A stretch of DNA of 64,000 nucleotides from Sphingobacterium olei (GCF_005048855.1 NZ_SUME01000007.1:124001-188000), one strand, 5' to 3'. Positions 35,212-44,291 are shown, counted from the first letter of the stretch. A program made the numbers and translations. Notes: a model not told the origin generated them from the sequence alone.

Positions 35212-36126
35212 TCAGTTCATTGATTGCCTGAACTTCAATGGAGAAATTGCTGTTTTACTTTTAAAGAGCTTGTGAAAAGACTGTGGGTGCTCAAATCCTA
35301 ATTGGTATGCAATTTCTGCAACGGAAAGGCTGGTTGTACCCAGCAATTCTTTCGCCTTATCAATTAATTTATTGTGTATATGCTGTTGTGTATTTTGCCC
35401 GGTGTAAGCACGGAGCATATCACTTAGATAGCTTGCTGATACGTTAAGCTGTTGCGATAAATAACGAACACTTGGAATGCCCGATTCTTCAGGTAATTTA
35501 TTGTCAAAATATGTATTGAGCAGATTTTCCAACTTTACCAGAATCTCATTATTGCTCGCTTTTCTTGTTATAAACTGTCTGTTATGAAAGCGATTACAAT
35601 AATTCAGCAATAGATCAATATGAGAAATAACTACATCCTGGGTATAATGGTCTATTGATTTTTCTATTTCCAGAAGCAAATTCTGCATTAATCCCCCAAT
35701 GATATTTTCCTCGGCATCCGAAGTGTGCAAAGCTTCACTTATCTCATAGGAAAAGAAGCCATATCCATTTATTTTGTTAGACAAAAATGTGTTCTTAATA
35801 AAGTCGGGGTGAAAGACAAGCATCCAGCCCTCAGCTTTTGAAGAACTATAAGATTCGATGGTAAACATTTGATTTGGTGCAAAAAAAACCATTATACCGT
35901 CATTAAAATCATAATATTTTTGCCCATATTTGATGGAAGCATTGCAATTCTTTTTTAAAAAGACAGTGTAGAAAGTATAAACTATCGGTTGTATTTCTTC
36001 TGATAATCTATTAGTTACTTCTGAAAGATTGATTACGCTTACCAATGGATGTGTAGGCTTTTTCAAATCAAAAAATGAATGTAGCTCTGAAATAGAATGG
36101 ATAATATATGGACTGTCTTTTTTCAT
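35212..36126 (-). CDS. AraC-family transcriptional regulator
   Basis: This 304-residue regulator has an N-terminal cupin-like sensor half and a C-terminal double helix-turn-helix (VRYLSQQLNVSASYLSDMLR and VAEIAYQLGFEHPQSFHKLF). It lies upstream of the OYE gene on the same strand with a 126-base gap and probably controls it. Confidence 0.9.
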   Translation of the reverse strand: MKKDSPYIIHSISELHSFFDLKKPTHPLVSVINLSEVTNRLSEEIQPIVYTFYTVFLKKNCNASIKYGQKYYDFNDGIMVFFAPNQMFTIESYSSSKAEGWMLVFHPDFIKNTFLSNKINGYGFFSYEISEALHTSDAEENIIGGLMQNLLLEIEKSIDHYTQDVVISHIDLLLNYCNRFHNRQFITRKASNNEILVKLENLLNTYFDNKLPEESGIPSVRYLSQQLNVSASYLSDMLRAYTGQNTQQHIHNKLIDKAKELLGTTSLSVAEIAYQLGFEHPQSFHKLFKSKTAISPLKFRQSMN

Positions 36127-36239
36127 TTATACAAATTTACAAAATGGAAACAAATACTTAACGCTGTTTATCTATTGTGTTCGTGTTATTAGACTTCTAT
36201 AGGTTGACCGTTTTCATTCTAATTATTACATGATTTTAA

Positions 36240-37061
36240 TTAAAGTGGAAGAGATAAAAGTGGTATTTCACTTCTTGAAGCCATTATCATTGTTTTACTC
36301 CTATGGACCATCGATTCCCAAAAACCATATCTGTAGGGAATCATTATAACAAGGTTGGCACTGATCTGTTTTATTTCATCTTGAATAGCATCAATGATTT
36401 TGTCAGATTCAACATTTTTATAGTAATAATTCGTTCCCTGCAATCCTTCTTCGAAAGTTTTAGACAAACTAATTCCTTGTTGCCCATTAGCTAACTGAGT
36501 AATTTTCTTGCTGACATGAAATACTTCTATGGTGGCTCCCACTTTCGCAGCAACGTCTTTTACTTTGTCCAATACGGTTTTATGAATGCCGCGGGTAATT
36601 TCACATGCAAAGAGTATGGTTTTTACTTTTTGGTATATTGCATTTGCTGGAACCGCTAGCACCGGGAATTTAAGACTATGTACAGCCGAAGTTGTTGTGT
36701 TACCTAACAGGTCTTGTTCAAGTGATTTGCTCGCCATACCCATTACTACGATATCAGCTTGGGCTGAAGTGATTGCATTTTGTAATTCTTCTTTAAAATC
36801 GCCCATCCTCCAGATTGTATTTACTTCAATTTTAAAATGTTTGGAGAGCTTGTCAGCTTCTTTGAGTAGCTTGTCCCGGCTTGATTTCATTAAATCGTCT
36901 ATGGCAGAAGCCGGTGCACGGGAATTAAGCGCATGAATCGACATATGATATAGATGAAAAAGTACAATTTTAGTTCCTGTATCCGAGGCAAAATTGCAAG
37001 CATAGATGGTTGCGTTATTAGCCCCTGACGAAAAATCTGTGGCAACAATTATTGATTTCAT
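36240..37061 (-). CDS. Universal stress protein, tandem UspA domains
   Basis: The 273-residue protein consists of two UspA-like halves (residues about 1-140 and 145-273). The first half has IIVATDFSSGANNATIYACNF and DIVVMGMASKSLEQDLLGNT; the second is degenerate in the nucleotide loop. Tandem USPs of this kind are common in Bacteroidota. It follows the AraC gene's region on the minus strand but with its own spacing. Confidence 0.88.
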   Translation of the reverse strand: MKSIIVATDFSSGANNATIYACNFASDTGTKIVLFHLYHMSIHALNSRAPASAIDDLMKSSRDKLLKEADKLSKHFKIEVNTIWRMGDFKEELQNAITSAQADIVVMGMASKSLEQDLLGNTTTSAVHSLKFPVLAVPANAIYQKVKTILFACEITRGIHKTVLDKVKDVAAKVGATIEVFHVSKKITQLANGQQGISLSKTFEEGLQGTNYYYKNVESDKIIDAIQDEIKQISANLVIMIPYRYGFWESMVHRSKTMIMASRSEIPLLSLPL

Positions 37062-37106
37062 GATCTTATATTATTATCTGCGGGAAGGTCAGACGATTTT
37101 AATTAG

Positions 37107-37397
37107 GTGATAAATATCCTCAATTTCCATATTTATAAAGTAGTCAAAATCCGTTTTGTAGTAGCCAAAATGAAGATGAAGAACTCGATTATGCAGTTGC
37201 ATTTCAAAAAGAAATGGAAACTTACGCTTCATCCATTAGGCATAGCCGATATTGAGAGCCCTGTCAACAAAGGAAAGACTTCACTTATTAAAGGGATGAA
37301 AAGTAAAGCCGGAAAGAAATTCGATGCTTATATCGTGTTGAATGAGGATTACAAAACCTCTTTTGAATTTGCTAAAAATAAAAGCTACAATAAGTAA
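37107..37397 (+). pseudogene. C-terminal relic of a conjugative-element topoisomerase III (topB)
   Basis: The frame ends with NKGKTSLIKGMKSKAGKKFD and YIVLNEDYKTSFEFAKNK. This resembles the C-terminal 'GKTSLIKGFKSK..KxFDAYL' repeat seen in TopB of Bacteroidota conjugative transposons. The catalytic part is absent, and the N-terminal 30 codons of the frame look like unrelated sequence. Its stop codon overlaps the start of the ORF6N gene (TAATG), so the order topB-tail then ORF6N may be ancestral. Confidence 0.6.
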
Positions 37398-38275
37398 TGG
37401 AAAATAAACCTACCATTAACCCCAAAGAAATCAAAAACCTGATTTATACCATACGCGACAAACAAGTGATGCTGGACAGCGACCTTGCTTCATTATACCA
37501 AGTGGAAACAAAGAATATCAACCGGGCGGTAAAAAGAAACATCGAAAGATTTCCAGAATCATTCTGCTTTCAATTGACCGAAGCGGAAATTGAAAACTTG
37601 AGGTTCCAATTTGGCACCTCAAGTTTGAGCTACGGCGGAAGACGCTATTCGCCCTATGTTTTTACAGAGCAAGGGGTCGCAATGGCATCTGCCATACTCC
37701 GTTCAGATATAGCTGTTAAAGTCAGTGTTGAAATTATGGAAGCCTTTGTAGAAATGCGGCGAATGCTTATCAGTAATGCTTCCCTTTTTCATCGCCTGGA
37801 TAAGATTGAGCTGAAACAATTGGAAGCCGACCAAAAATTTGAAGAGATTTTTAAGGCTTTGGAAAGCGACAAGCTCCACAGTGAAAAAGGTATTTTTTAT
37901 AACGGGCAGGTCTTTGATGCCTATACTTTTGTTTCGGGTATTATCAGAAGGGCCAAAAGCTCCATTATCCTTTTGGATAACTATGTGGACGATACGGTAT
38001 TGACTTTATTGGGAAAACGCAAAAACAATGTAGCCACAACAATCTATACCAAAAACATCAGCAATCAGCTACGGCTGGATGTACAACGGTACAACAGCCA
38101 ATATCCTTCCATTGAAATTGAGATTTTCTCCGATGCTCACGACCGATTTTTAATTATTGACAATGCGGAGCTTTACCATATCGGGGCATCACTCAAAGAT
38201 TTGGGCAAGAAATGGTTTGCTTTTTCAAGGATGGATATTGAGGTTGGTAAAATGCTTCAGAAGTTATCTCCTTAA
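37397..38275 (+). CDS. ORF6N-domain protein
   Basis: The 292-residue protein starts with an ORF6N domain (about 10-100): KNLIYTIRDKQVMLDSDLASLYQVETKNINRAVKRN and RRYSPYVFTEQGVAMASAIL. The C-terminal half (from about 165, YNGQVFDAYTFVSGIIRRAKSSIILLDNYVD) resembles a phospholipase-D-like module without clear HKD catalytic motifs. ORF6N proteins are common in phage and mobile elements of Bacteroidota. It appears intact, although the neighbourhood is decayed. Confidence 0.85.
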   Translation: MENKPTINPKEIKNLIYTIRDKQVMLDSDLASLYQVETKNINRAVKRNIERFPESFCFQLTEAEIENLRFQFGTSSLSYGGRRYSPYVFTEQGVAMASAILRSDIAVKVSVEIMEAFVEMRRMLISNASLFHRLDKIELKQLEADQKFEEIFKALESDKLHSEKGIFYNGQVFDAYTFVSGIIRRAKSSIILLDNYVDDTVLTLLGKRKNNVATTIYTKNISNQLRLDVQRYNSQYPSIEIEIFSDAHDRFLIIDNAELYHIGASLKDLGKKWFAFSRMDIEVGKMLQKLSP

Positions 38276-38279
38276 CACA

Positions 38280-38303
38280 AACCCTCTGAAAAATCAGAGG
38301 GTT
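38280..38303. terminator. Hairpin between ORF6N and the GNAT relic
   Basis: AACCCTCTGA and TCAGAGGGTT form a perfect 10-bp stem with a 4-base loop. It lacks a strong T-run on either strand, so termination is uncertain. Confidence 0.45.
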
Positions 38304-38318
38304 GTAATCTACCTTTTG

Positions 38319-38594
38319 TTAGTGGTTACTGGGACTTTTGAACCAGTCGTTATAGATCATATCAAACTTAATTTCACCTTTGCCATGCATACCAATTTCT
38401 TTCCAACCTGCTTTTCTATAAAATGCTTCGGCTCTTGTACCGGGTGCAGCACCTAACCAAACGGTTTCTTTTGTTTTACTGAAATACCAATTGATCATAA
38501 CATCAAGCAATTGTCTGCCAATGCCTTGCTTGTCAAAGTCTGGATGAATAAATAAAGCCCAAATATTAGATGAGCCATTAGGCTTAACATTTTA
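38319..38594 (-). pseudogene. GNAT acetyltransferase missing its N-terminal half
   Basis: The minus frame ending at 38319 reads IWALFIHPDFDKQGIGRQLL, the acetyl-CoA loop of a GNAT, followed by AAPGTRAEAFYRKAGWKEIG. Going upstream, it is blocked by TAA just before 38594, before the first half of the fold. An internal ATG at 38510 would leave only 63 residues. It is a remnant of a larger acetyltransferase. Confidence 0.7.
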
Positions 38595-38666
38595 CGGAAA
38601 CAGATCCCGTATGTTTTAGTTGGTACCTAAATTACAATTGGAATATCGATTTTAAGTAGAAAGGTT

Positions 38667-38704
38667 AATACAGGCGTTCCATTATTAAGAGGAACACCTG
38701 TATT
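38667..38704 (-). terminator. Terminator of rsgA
   Basis: AATACAGGTGTTCC and GGAACGCCTGTATT pair along 14 bases on the minus-strand RNA with one G-U pair and a 10-base loop. On the plus strand the same position is a C-A mismatch, which supports function for the minus-strand gene. The T-run is short. Confidence 0.55.
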
Positions 38705-38714
38705 GAGTAAATGG

Positions 38715-39767
38715 TTAACGTTTTTTTATTCTTTTAGCCTCTTCTGAAATTCTGGCAAAAGATTTATCTCTTTTACGTTTTTCATGCTCGGAAGTAGAAA
38801 AGTACCAGGATTCTTTACGCAATTTGAGGTAACTATTGTATACCTCTAGCTCTAAAAGACCACTGTTTACAGCTTCGACAACCGCACAGCCAGGTTCATC
38901 AACATGCGTACAATTTTCAAAACGACAGGATTCTGCAAAATCAGCAAGCTCGAATATATTTGATAATGTATCAGAATTGTCTGACGCTAAACCAAATTCT
39001 CTAACACCGGGCGTATCTATTAAAACACCGCTACCCTCCATAAGCACCATTTCTCTCCGAGTCGAGGTATGCCGTCCTTTACCTGATGATTTGCTTATCT
39101 CAGATGTGGAGAATACTGTCCGTTCACACAGTGCGTTGATCAAAGAACTTTTTCCGACTCCTGATGATCCCACAAATACAATCGATTCTCCCTGCTTGAT
39201 AAATCTTTGCACAGGAAGTATTGTTTCAGGAGAGAGCGTGCTTGTGAAAAATATCGGCATTTGATGTCCAATATGTTTCAGCGATTCCTCTACTTCGTGG
39301 CGATTAAACTCCAAATCAGATTTAGTGAGGATCAATATCGGCTGGATATCTTCTTCAACCACCTGGACCATGAATCGTTCCGTTCGCCGGACGCTGAAAT
39401 TGGCATCAAGACTTTGTACGATAAATGCCTTGTCAACATAGGATGCGATGGCCTGCCTGTCGGATAGTGTACCGCTTTTTCTTCGGTACAGCGTATGCTT
39501 TCGTGGCAAGATATCTACGATTATTCCTTTGTTGTCGTCAAAAGGTTGAAAGATGATCCAGTCGCCTGTACACGGAAGTTCAAATGATAATTTTCCATAA
39601 AGCACATTACCTGCCAGTTCACACAACAGCCGACCACTCTCGGCAATGACCTCATAGTTGGTCTTGTTTACTGCGGCAACACGGCCATGAAAAAGATGCT
39701 TGTATTGTGAAGCTTGTTTGAGTTGAAACAGACTGTCGTTCCAACCATATAATGATAAGTTATTCAC
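38715..39767 (-). CDS. rsgA: Ribosome small subunit-dependent GTPase RsgA
   Basis: The 350-residue circularly permuted GTPase has an N-terminal OB domain, the G4-like LTKSDL, the P-loop FVGSSGVGKSSLIN, the switch region GKGRHTSTRREMVLM, the G3 LIDTPGVREFGL, and a C-terminal zinc motif (CRFENCTHVDEPGC). It helps mature the 30S subunit. A housekeeping gene inside the island is probably an extra copy. Confidence 0.9.
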   Translation of the reverse strand: MNNLSLYGWNDSLFQLKQASQYKHLFHGRVAAVNKTNYEVIAESGRLLCELAGNVLYGKLSFELPCTGDWIIFQPFDDNKGIIVDILPRKHTLYRRKSGTLSDRQAIASYVDKAFIVQSLDANFSVRRTERFMVQVVEEDIQPILILTKSDLEFNRHEVEESLKHIGHQMPIFFTSTLSPETILPVQRFIKQGESIVFVGSSGVGKSSLINALCERTVFSTSEISKSSGKGRHTSTRREMVLMEGSGVLIDTPGVREFGLASDNSDTLSNIFELADFAESCRFENCTHVDEPGCAVVEAVNSGLLELEVYNSYLKLRKESWYFSTSEHEKRKRDKSFARISEEAKRIKKR

Positions 39768-40161
39768 TGCTTAATAGTTTAAAATGATGAAATAAAATTG
39801 CTTAATTCTCTATCATCCGAATGGTTTGCTCCATAGAAATCAACGTTGGCAGTACGTGAACCACCAAGCCGATGACTTTAGAAACAAGACACCCGGAATC
39901 AGGCAATCATTCCAATCGTCAAACTATAATATGTGAATAGTTGTCTTTGCATAAGGTACAAAGATATAAAAAAATCTAATTCAATACTTTAATCATTTAG
40001 TTACTGACCATTTCTTTATACAGCTTTCTTGTTCCAATTTACTACGATAATCTAAAGTAAACTACTGTAACATTCTTCATTCTTATTGTTATATAAATCT
40101 TATCCTGAGTGGTTAGCTTTTTTAAGAAATCATATATGCAAAATGCTTTAAACTCTGAATA
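39768..40161. other. Gene-free region between rsgA and the histone-like gene
   Basis: Nearly 400 bases with no complete frame. A fragment near 39830-39900 reads on the minus strand as KVIGLVVHVLPTLISMEQTI, which looks protein-like but is too short to identify and may be chance. Confidence 0.3.
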
Positions 40162-40196
40162 AATAATAAACCCTCCGATTTGGAGGGTTTATTATT
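40162..40196. terminator. Strong terminator downstream of the histone-like gene
   Basis: A perfect 15-bp stem runs from 40162 to 40196, AATAATAAACCCTCC against GGAGGGTTTATTATT with a 5-base loop (GATTT). It overlaps the stop codon of the 58-residue gene. Confidence 0.75.
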
Positions 40197-40371
40197 ATGC
40201 TTTAGAGGCTTCCAAAGATGCTTTTCTAAATTCCTTTAAAAGCTTCTCTAATTCAAGCGAAGTCTTACGGGCTCTTGTGCCGGCTGCTTTGTTTCCTTTT
40301 TCAGCTTGTAATTCTGCGTCTGCTTTTAGTGTTTCAAAGCTTGCATTGATCTTTGTGATTAGTTCGTTCAT
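40195..40371 (-). CDS. Histone H1-like (Hc1-type) small protein
   Basis: The 58-residue frame starts MNELITKINASFETLKADAE and continues with NKAAGTRARKTSLELEKLL, ending KASLEASKA. This matches the short bacterial histone H1-like (Hc1) family found in many Bacteroidota: one helical domain with the NKAAGTRARK core. It probably binds DNA non-specifically. It is too short for usual frame cut-offs but is followed by a strong terminator. Confidence 0.75.
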   Translation of the reverse strand: MNELITKINASFETLKADAELQAEKGNKAAGTRARKTSLELEKLLKEFRKASLEASKA

Positions 40372-40542
40372 TATGATAATGGATTAAAATTTATAACAGG
40401 CAAAAATACAATTTCTGCTTTTAAATCCTATCACTTTACGCCAAATACGACCTCTCAAAGCCAAACACTGCCACATTTTTAAAGGGACCTATCTACTGCT
40501 ATAATTTTAGGCTTGCAACTAAAATTCTAACAAAATTATAGT

Positions 40543-40684
40543 ATGGATACACAACAAAAAAGACCTATCGCATTTCAGGTTACGATTACAAGAATTGTTA
40601 AACACCAGCTTCCCCGAAAAAGCAAACGACCAAAAATTTATTGAGCAACGTTCCTCTTGGGCTGCCAATACCTATGAGGGTGCT
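40543..40684 (+). pseudogene. DUF1896 gene fragment
   Basis: The start MDTQQK is followed, after a one-base frameshift in an A-run, by DLSHFRLRLQELLNTSFPEK and then IEQRSSWAANTYEGA, the opening of DUF1896 proteins of Bacteroidota conjugative transposons. It is cut at 40684, where the sequence continues with a copied piece of a 3-hydroxyacyl-CoA dehydrogenase gene. It is broken by both the shift and the truncation. Confidence 0.65.
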
Positions 40685-40741
40685 CATAATTTTAAGGCCG
40701 CAGAAGCCCACGGAATTAGTATGGAGTTGCTTATGCACCCC
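40685..40741. repeat. 57-base repeat, copy 1
   Basis: These 57 bases match 42598-42654 with a single change. On the minus strand they encode ISNSILIPWASAALKLW of the dehydrogenase at 42318. Here they are an orphan piece between the DUF1896 fragment and the esterase gene. Confidence 0.9.
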
Positions 40742-40748
40742 ATCAGTT

Positions 40749-41699
40749 TTAAATGGATTTCAAAACCCTTACCCTGTCTTGAAAAGCTTGCTTCGAAATT
40801 GCTGAATTTGGCGCAAATAAATCATATGCGTGTGGTACACCCGGATGAATGTGGAATTCTAATTCAACACCAGCCTTGCATAGTTCATTTGCATATGCAA
40901 TTGATTCATTTCTGAAGATATCCAGAAAACCAACTTCTATATAAGTGCCAGGTAAATCTTTAAAATCAGTAAGATATGCCGGAACAGCTATAGGAGATAA
41001 ATTATCGTTTTCCATTGTTTCACCCAATGATGCTTTCCACCCTGTATAGTTGGAATTATAATCCCAAGTAACAAAAGGGACGAGTTTCTCGTCGGGCGTT
41101 ATATTCCTGTTATCCAACATTGGGTAAATCAGAATTTGTTTTGCAATGGCTACATTTCTTTCTCTACATAGGATAGCGGCACTGGCAGCAATACCGCCGC
41201 CGCCACTGTCTCCCATAATGCCAATTCTGCTACCATCAACATCCAGCTCATCTGCGTGAGATAGTAACCACTGTATTGCTGAAAAAATATCTTCAGCCTG
41301 CATTTCACCCTGTACTTCCGGTGCAAGCCTGTAATCAACAACAAGAAAAGAAACATCAGTTTGATCAACATACTGCTTGATAAATGGCAGATATACTAAT
41401 GCACTTCCAGCTACACGACCGCCGCCGTGTGTGTATATGACAGCTGCGTTGGATTTTACTCCTTTTTTAGATACCCAATACAAATCTATGCTTGCTCCGT
41501 CTTTTGTTTCTGTTTCAAACTTTTCTACATTGATGTTCTCCCTATCCGGAAAAGCCGAGAAAAGACCATCCAAACCGCTTGTCTCGATTCTTAATGTTTT
41601 CCAATCGCCCTTTCTAAGTGGTTCCACTTTCGGTGCATTTGCCACTAATACCGCTAATACAGAGGCAATTTCATCGTTTACCAAATATTGTTTTGACAT
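40749..41699 (-). CDS. Alpha/beta hydrolase, HSL-like esterase
   Basis: The 316-residue protein has the oxyanion motif YTHGGGRVAGSA, the nucleophile GDSGGGG, the catalytic Asp in EVGFLDIFRNE and the His in HPGVPHAYD. This is the hormone-sensitive-lipase-like group (family IV esterases). It lies downstream of the SDR pseudogene and the dehydrogenase genes on the same strand and probably belongs to the same catabolic unit. Confidence 0.88.
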   Translation of the reverse strand: MSKQYLVNDEIASVLAVLVANAPKVEPLRKGDWKTLRIETSGLDGLFSAFPDRENINVEKFETETKDGASIDLYWVSKKGVKSNAAVIYTHGGGRVAGSALVYLPFIKQYVDQTDVSFLVVDYRLAPEVQGEMQAEDIFSAIQWLLSHADELDVDGSRIGIMGDSGGGGIAASAAILCRERNVAIAKQILIYPMLDNRNITPDEKLVPFVTWDYNSNYTGWKASLGETMENDNLSPIAVPAYLTDFKDLPGTYIEVGFLDIFRNESIAYANELCKAGVELEFHIHPGVPHAYDLFAPNSAISKQAFQDRVRVLKSI

Positions 41700-41773
41700 A
41701 TTTTATCTAATTTTACTCTTAAAAAACTTGTTTATCTATGTGTACTTTACGTTCTATGAACTACATTTTTCAT

Positions 41774-42195
41774 TTACTGAATACTTATTCCCGCATCAAT
41801 AACCTGTTCGCTTCCTGTTATATAAGATGATTCGTCCTAGGCAAGAAAAACAACCAAGTTGCTCACTTCCGATGGTTCTGCTAATCTGCCCAATGGAATA
41901 AGTGGTGTTGCACTGACGCCGTCGTCGGTTGATGCTGCAGTCACCATAGGCATTCTGATAACACCTGGTTGTACAGAATTGGCGCAGATATATTCACCGC
42001 TACGGCTTTTGATAAACCTATCATGGCAAGCTTACTGCCCAATATAAGCAAGGTTTGGAAAGCCATAAATAGCAACGATACCTGCAACTACTCCTTTTTT
42101 CATACGTTTAATATCAATTCAAACATTTTCATAGCGAGAAGAAAAACTGTTGTTGCCACATCCTGACCTTCCGGAATACTTTTATCAAAATGATT
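41774..42195 (-). pseudogene. Degraded short-chain dehydrogenase
   Basis: Reading on the minus strand, pieces of an SDR appear in different frames: VATTVFLLAMK, then IVAIYGFPNLAYIGQ (the Ser-Tyr-Lys region), then NSVQPGVIRMPMVTAAS, and finally DESSYITGSEQVIDAGISIQ, the standard SDR end. At least two shifts and an in-frame TAG interrupt it. It sits between the dehydrogenase and esterase genes and was probably part of the same unit. Confidence 0.7.
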
Positions 42196-42317
42196 TTTTT
42201 ACCAGTAGATTATCTCCTTTTTATCAGCGTAATCAAATCTATCCTCACTGGATTTCCATTTCTTTGTCTTGCATTAAGACAGCGCAATTCTTAGGCTATT
42301 GAAACTATCTCTGGTTC

Positions 42318-43208
42318 CTACATGAGAAAAGACTCGTCCAAAAATGCGGGATTTGGATAGCTATAAAAACCTTCCCCTGTTGCCATTCCTAACTTGCCCT
42401 TGTCAATGAATTCTTCTTGTAGTCTGTTAGCGGCCTTTTCAAGCATGCTGTCATTGAGCTGTTTTGACGCTGCAGTTATAATGTGGTAAGTCGTAGTCAT
42501 TCCCACCGCATCAAGAAATGCAAAAGGGGTAAAATTGCTCTGCGTACCAGTCATCCAAAACTTGTCGATGGTTTGAAAATCAGTTACACCATCGGCCCAT
42601 AATTTTAAGGCCGCAGAAGCCCACGGAATTAGTATGGAGTTGCTTATGTACCCCGGCTGTTCTTTGTATATAGGCAAAGGGTTTAGCCCAATAGAGGTAG
42701 TAAACTCAATTATCTCATTAAAGACTTCGGGATTTGTGCCTGCATGTCCCATAATTTCGCCAACATTGTGTTTCCATACCTCAATTAAAAAGTGAAGTGC
42801 TAAAAATTTCTCTGGCCTGCCGGTATCCTCTGCAAACTGGCTTGGAATAAAAGAGGACGAATTGGTACAAAATATGGTCTTCTCAGGTGCTACCTTGCCT
42901 AGCTTAATATAAAAATCTTTTTTGATCTGAACATTTTCCGGGATTGCCTCAATTACAATATCTGCATCCTGTACAGCTTCCTCCAGATTGGAGCTATAAG
43001 ATAGATTGGTAATGGCCGTATCCAACTGCCCCTGGGTAGCGCCAATATCCTTCTTGTATACATCAAAGAAAAGCAACATTTTTTCCTTTGCTTTCTCAAG
43101 AAACTCATCCTTTATATCGTAAACTACAACCTGATGGTTGTGAAATGCCGTTTGAAACGCAATTTGTGATCCTAAAACGCCGCTCCCTGCTACTACTACT
43201 TTTTTCAT
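42318..43208 (-). CDS. 3-hydroxyacyl-CoA dehydrogenase family protein
   Basis: The 296-residue protein has the NAD loop VVVAGSGVLGSQIAFQTA, DADIVIEAIPENVQIKKDFY, FCTNSSSFIPSQFA and the catalytic His/Glu region (ALHFLIEVWKHNVGEI). The C-terminal helical domain follows. It fits 3-hydroxybutyryl-CoA dehydrogenase-like enzymes. It is downstream of the ADH gene on the same strand with a 57-base gap. Part of its sequence (57 bases) is duplicated at 40685. Confidence 0.88.
   Translation of the reverse strand: MKKVVVAGSGVLGSQIAFQTAFHNHQVVVYDIKDEFLEKAKEKMLLFFDVYKKDIGATQGQLDTAITNLSYSSNLEEAVQDADIVIEAIPENVQIKKDFYIKLGKVAPEKTIFCTNSSSFIPSQFAEDTGRPEKFLALHFLIEVWKHNVGEIMGHAGTNPEVFNEIIEFTTSIGLNPLPIYKEQPGYISNSILIPWASAALKLWADGVTDFQTIDKFWMTGTQSNFTPFAFLDAVGMTTTYHIITAASKQLNDSMLEKAANRLQEEFIDKGKLGMATGEGFYSYPNPAFLDESFLM
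42598..42654. repeat. 57-base repeat, copy 2
   Basis: This is the source copy, inside the 3-hydroxyacyl-CoA dehydrogenase gene. See 40685-40741. Confidence 0.9.
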
Positions 43209-43265
43209 ATATTTAAATACTACTACCGTTATAAATTTTATTATATAAATTCAATTATTTTCGTA

Positions 43266-44291
43266 TTAGCTGCCTGGGCGTACCAGTACCTTTACAGAAA
43301 GCTTGCTATCCGCCTGCACCTCAAAGGCCTCAGGTAATTTACTAAGCGCAAAACGATGGGAGACAATGGGTGTAAGGTCTATTTTTCCTGCTGCAACAAG
43401 TTCTATTGCCTGCTGCATTTCTGCACTACTGAAGGCTAGGATACCCTTGATGGATAGCATACAGTTTACAAGGCTCAGGGGATCTATCTCAGCTTTTTTG
43501 CTATAAATCGCAAGCACAATATACTGACCTTTTGGAGCCAATATCTCGATGCCCTGAGCGAAAATGGCTGGCACTCCTGCACAGTCAAATACGACCTGTA
43601 CATTCGGAATCTCTTTCTGATAAAAGAGGTTACTTGTTTTTCCAAATGTTTCTTTCAGAAAGACTGAAATATCACCGTCCTTGATGGGGTTGAATGTATA
43701 TTTCGCACCCAAAGTGCGGGCGATTTCCAGTCTCGCATCGCTGATATCGCTGATGACTACATTTTTGACATCCAGCGCACCAAGAGATGCCAAAACTGTA
43801 AGACCTATTGTGCCTGCGCCAAAAATTACGACATTATCTGAGGTCTTAACCTGGGCAAGATTTACCGCAGAAAGACCAACACTTAAGGGTTCCATCATAG
43901 CTCCCTGTTCATCGCTTATTGTTTCTGGAATAGGGAACACATCGATTCCAAGTTTAGCGTTGTTTATAAGGACATAATCTGCAAAACCGCCTGGATTTGA
44001 TCCCAGTCCCGTTCCCTGAATTGTCGGGTTTACCACCACACGGGTTCCGATAGAAAACTCTGTTACGTTGGTACCTACTTCAACGATAGTTCCACAAAAT
44101 TCATGACCCAGTACAGATCCTTCGGGAACCATAGGCTGATGGTAAAAATGGATATCACTGCCACATATACCAGCCATGGCGACTTTTATCAGTACAGCAT
44201 CAGCTGTAACTTCCGGAAATGGCAAATTATCGACACGAATGTCATGAACGCCATGAAAGACGCCAGATGGATTTTTTTCTTGATTGCTCAT
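43266..44291 (-). CDS. Medium-chain alcohol dehydrogenase (2,3-butanediol/threonine dehydrogenase type) lacking the structural zinc loop
   Basis: The 341-residue MDR enzyme has the catalytic zinc ligands GICGSDIHF (Cys) and GHEFCG (His-Glu), then the NAD loop VVIFGAGTIGLTVLASLGAL. The four-cysteine structural zinc loop usual for this class is missing: after RVVVNP the sequence goes IQGTGLGSNPGGFADYV. It is the first gene of the ADH-dehydrogenase-(SDR)-esterase unit; the upstream gene is an AraC regulator. Confidence 0.87.
   Translation of the reverse strand: MSNQEKNPSGVFHGVHDIRVDNLPFPEVTADAVLIKVAMAGICGSDIHFYHQPMVPEGSVLGHEFCGTIVEVGTNVTEFSIGTRVVVNPTIQGTGLGSNPGGFADYVLINNAKLGIDVFPIPETISDEQGAMMEPLSVGLSAVNLAQVKTSDNVVIFGAGTIGLTVLASLGALDVKNVVISDISDARLEIARTLGAKYTFNPIKDGDISVFLKETFGKTSNLFYQKEIPNVQVVFDCAGVPAIFAQGIEILAPKGQYIVLAIYSKKAEIDPLSLVNCMLSIKGILAFSSAEMQQAIELVAAGKIDLTPIVSHRFALSKLPEAFEVQADSKLSVKVLVRPGS

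Noticed and set aside
40595..40915. 106-codon plus-strand frame
   Set aside because: It joins the DUF1896 fragment to antisense of the copied dehydrogenase piece and of the esterase gene; only the first part is a gene relic.
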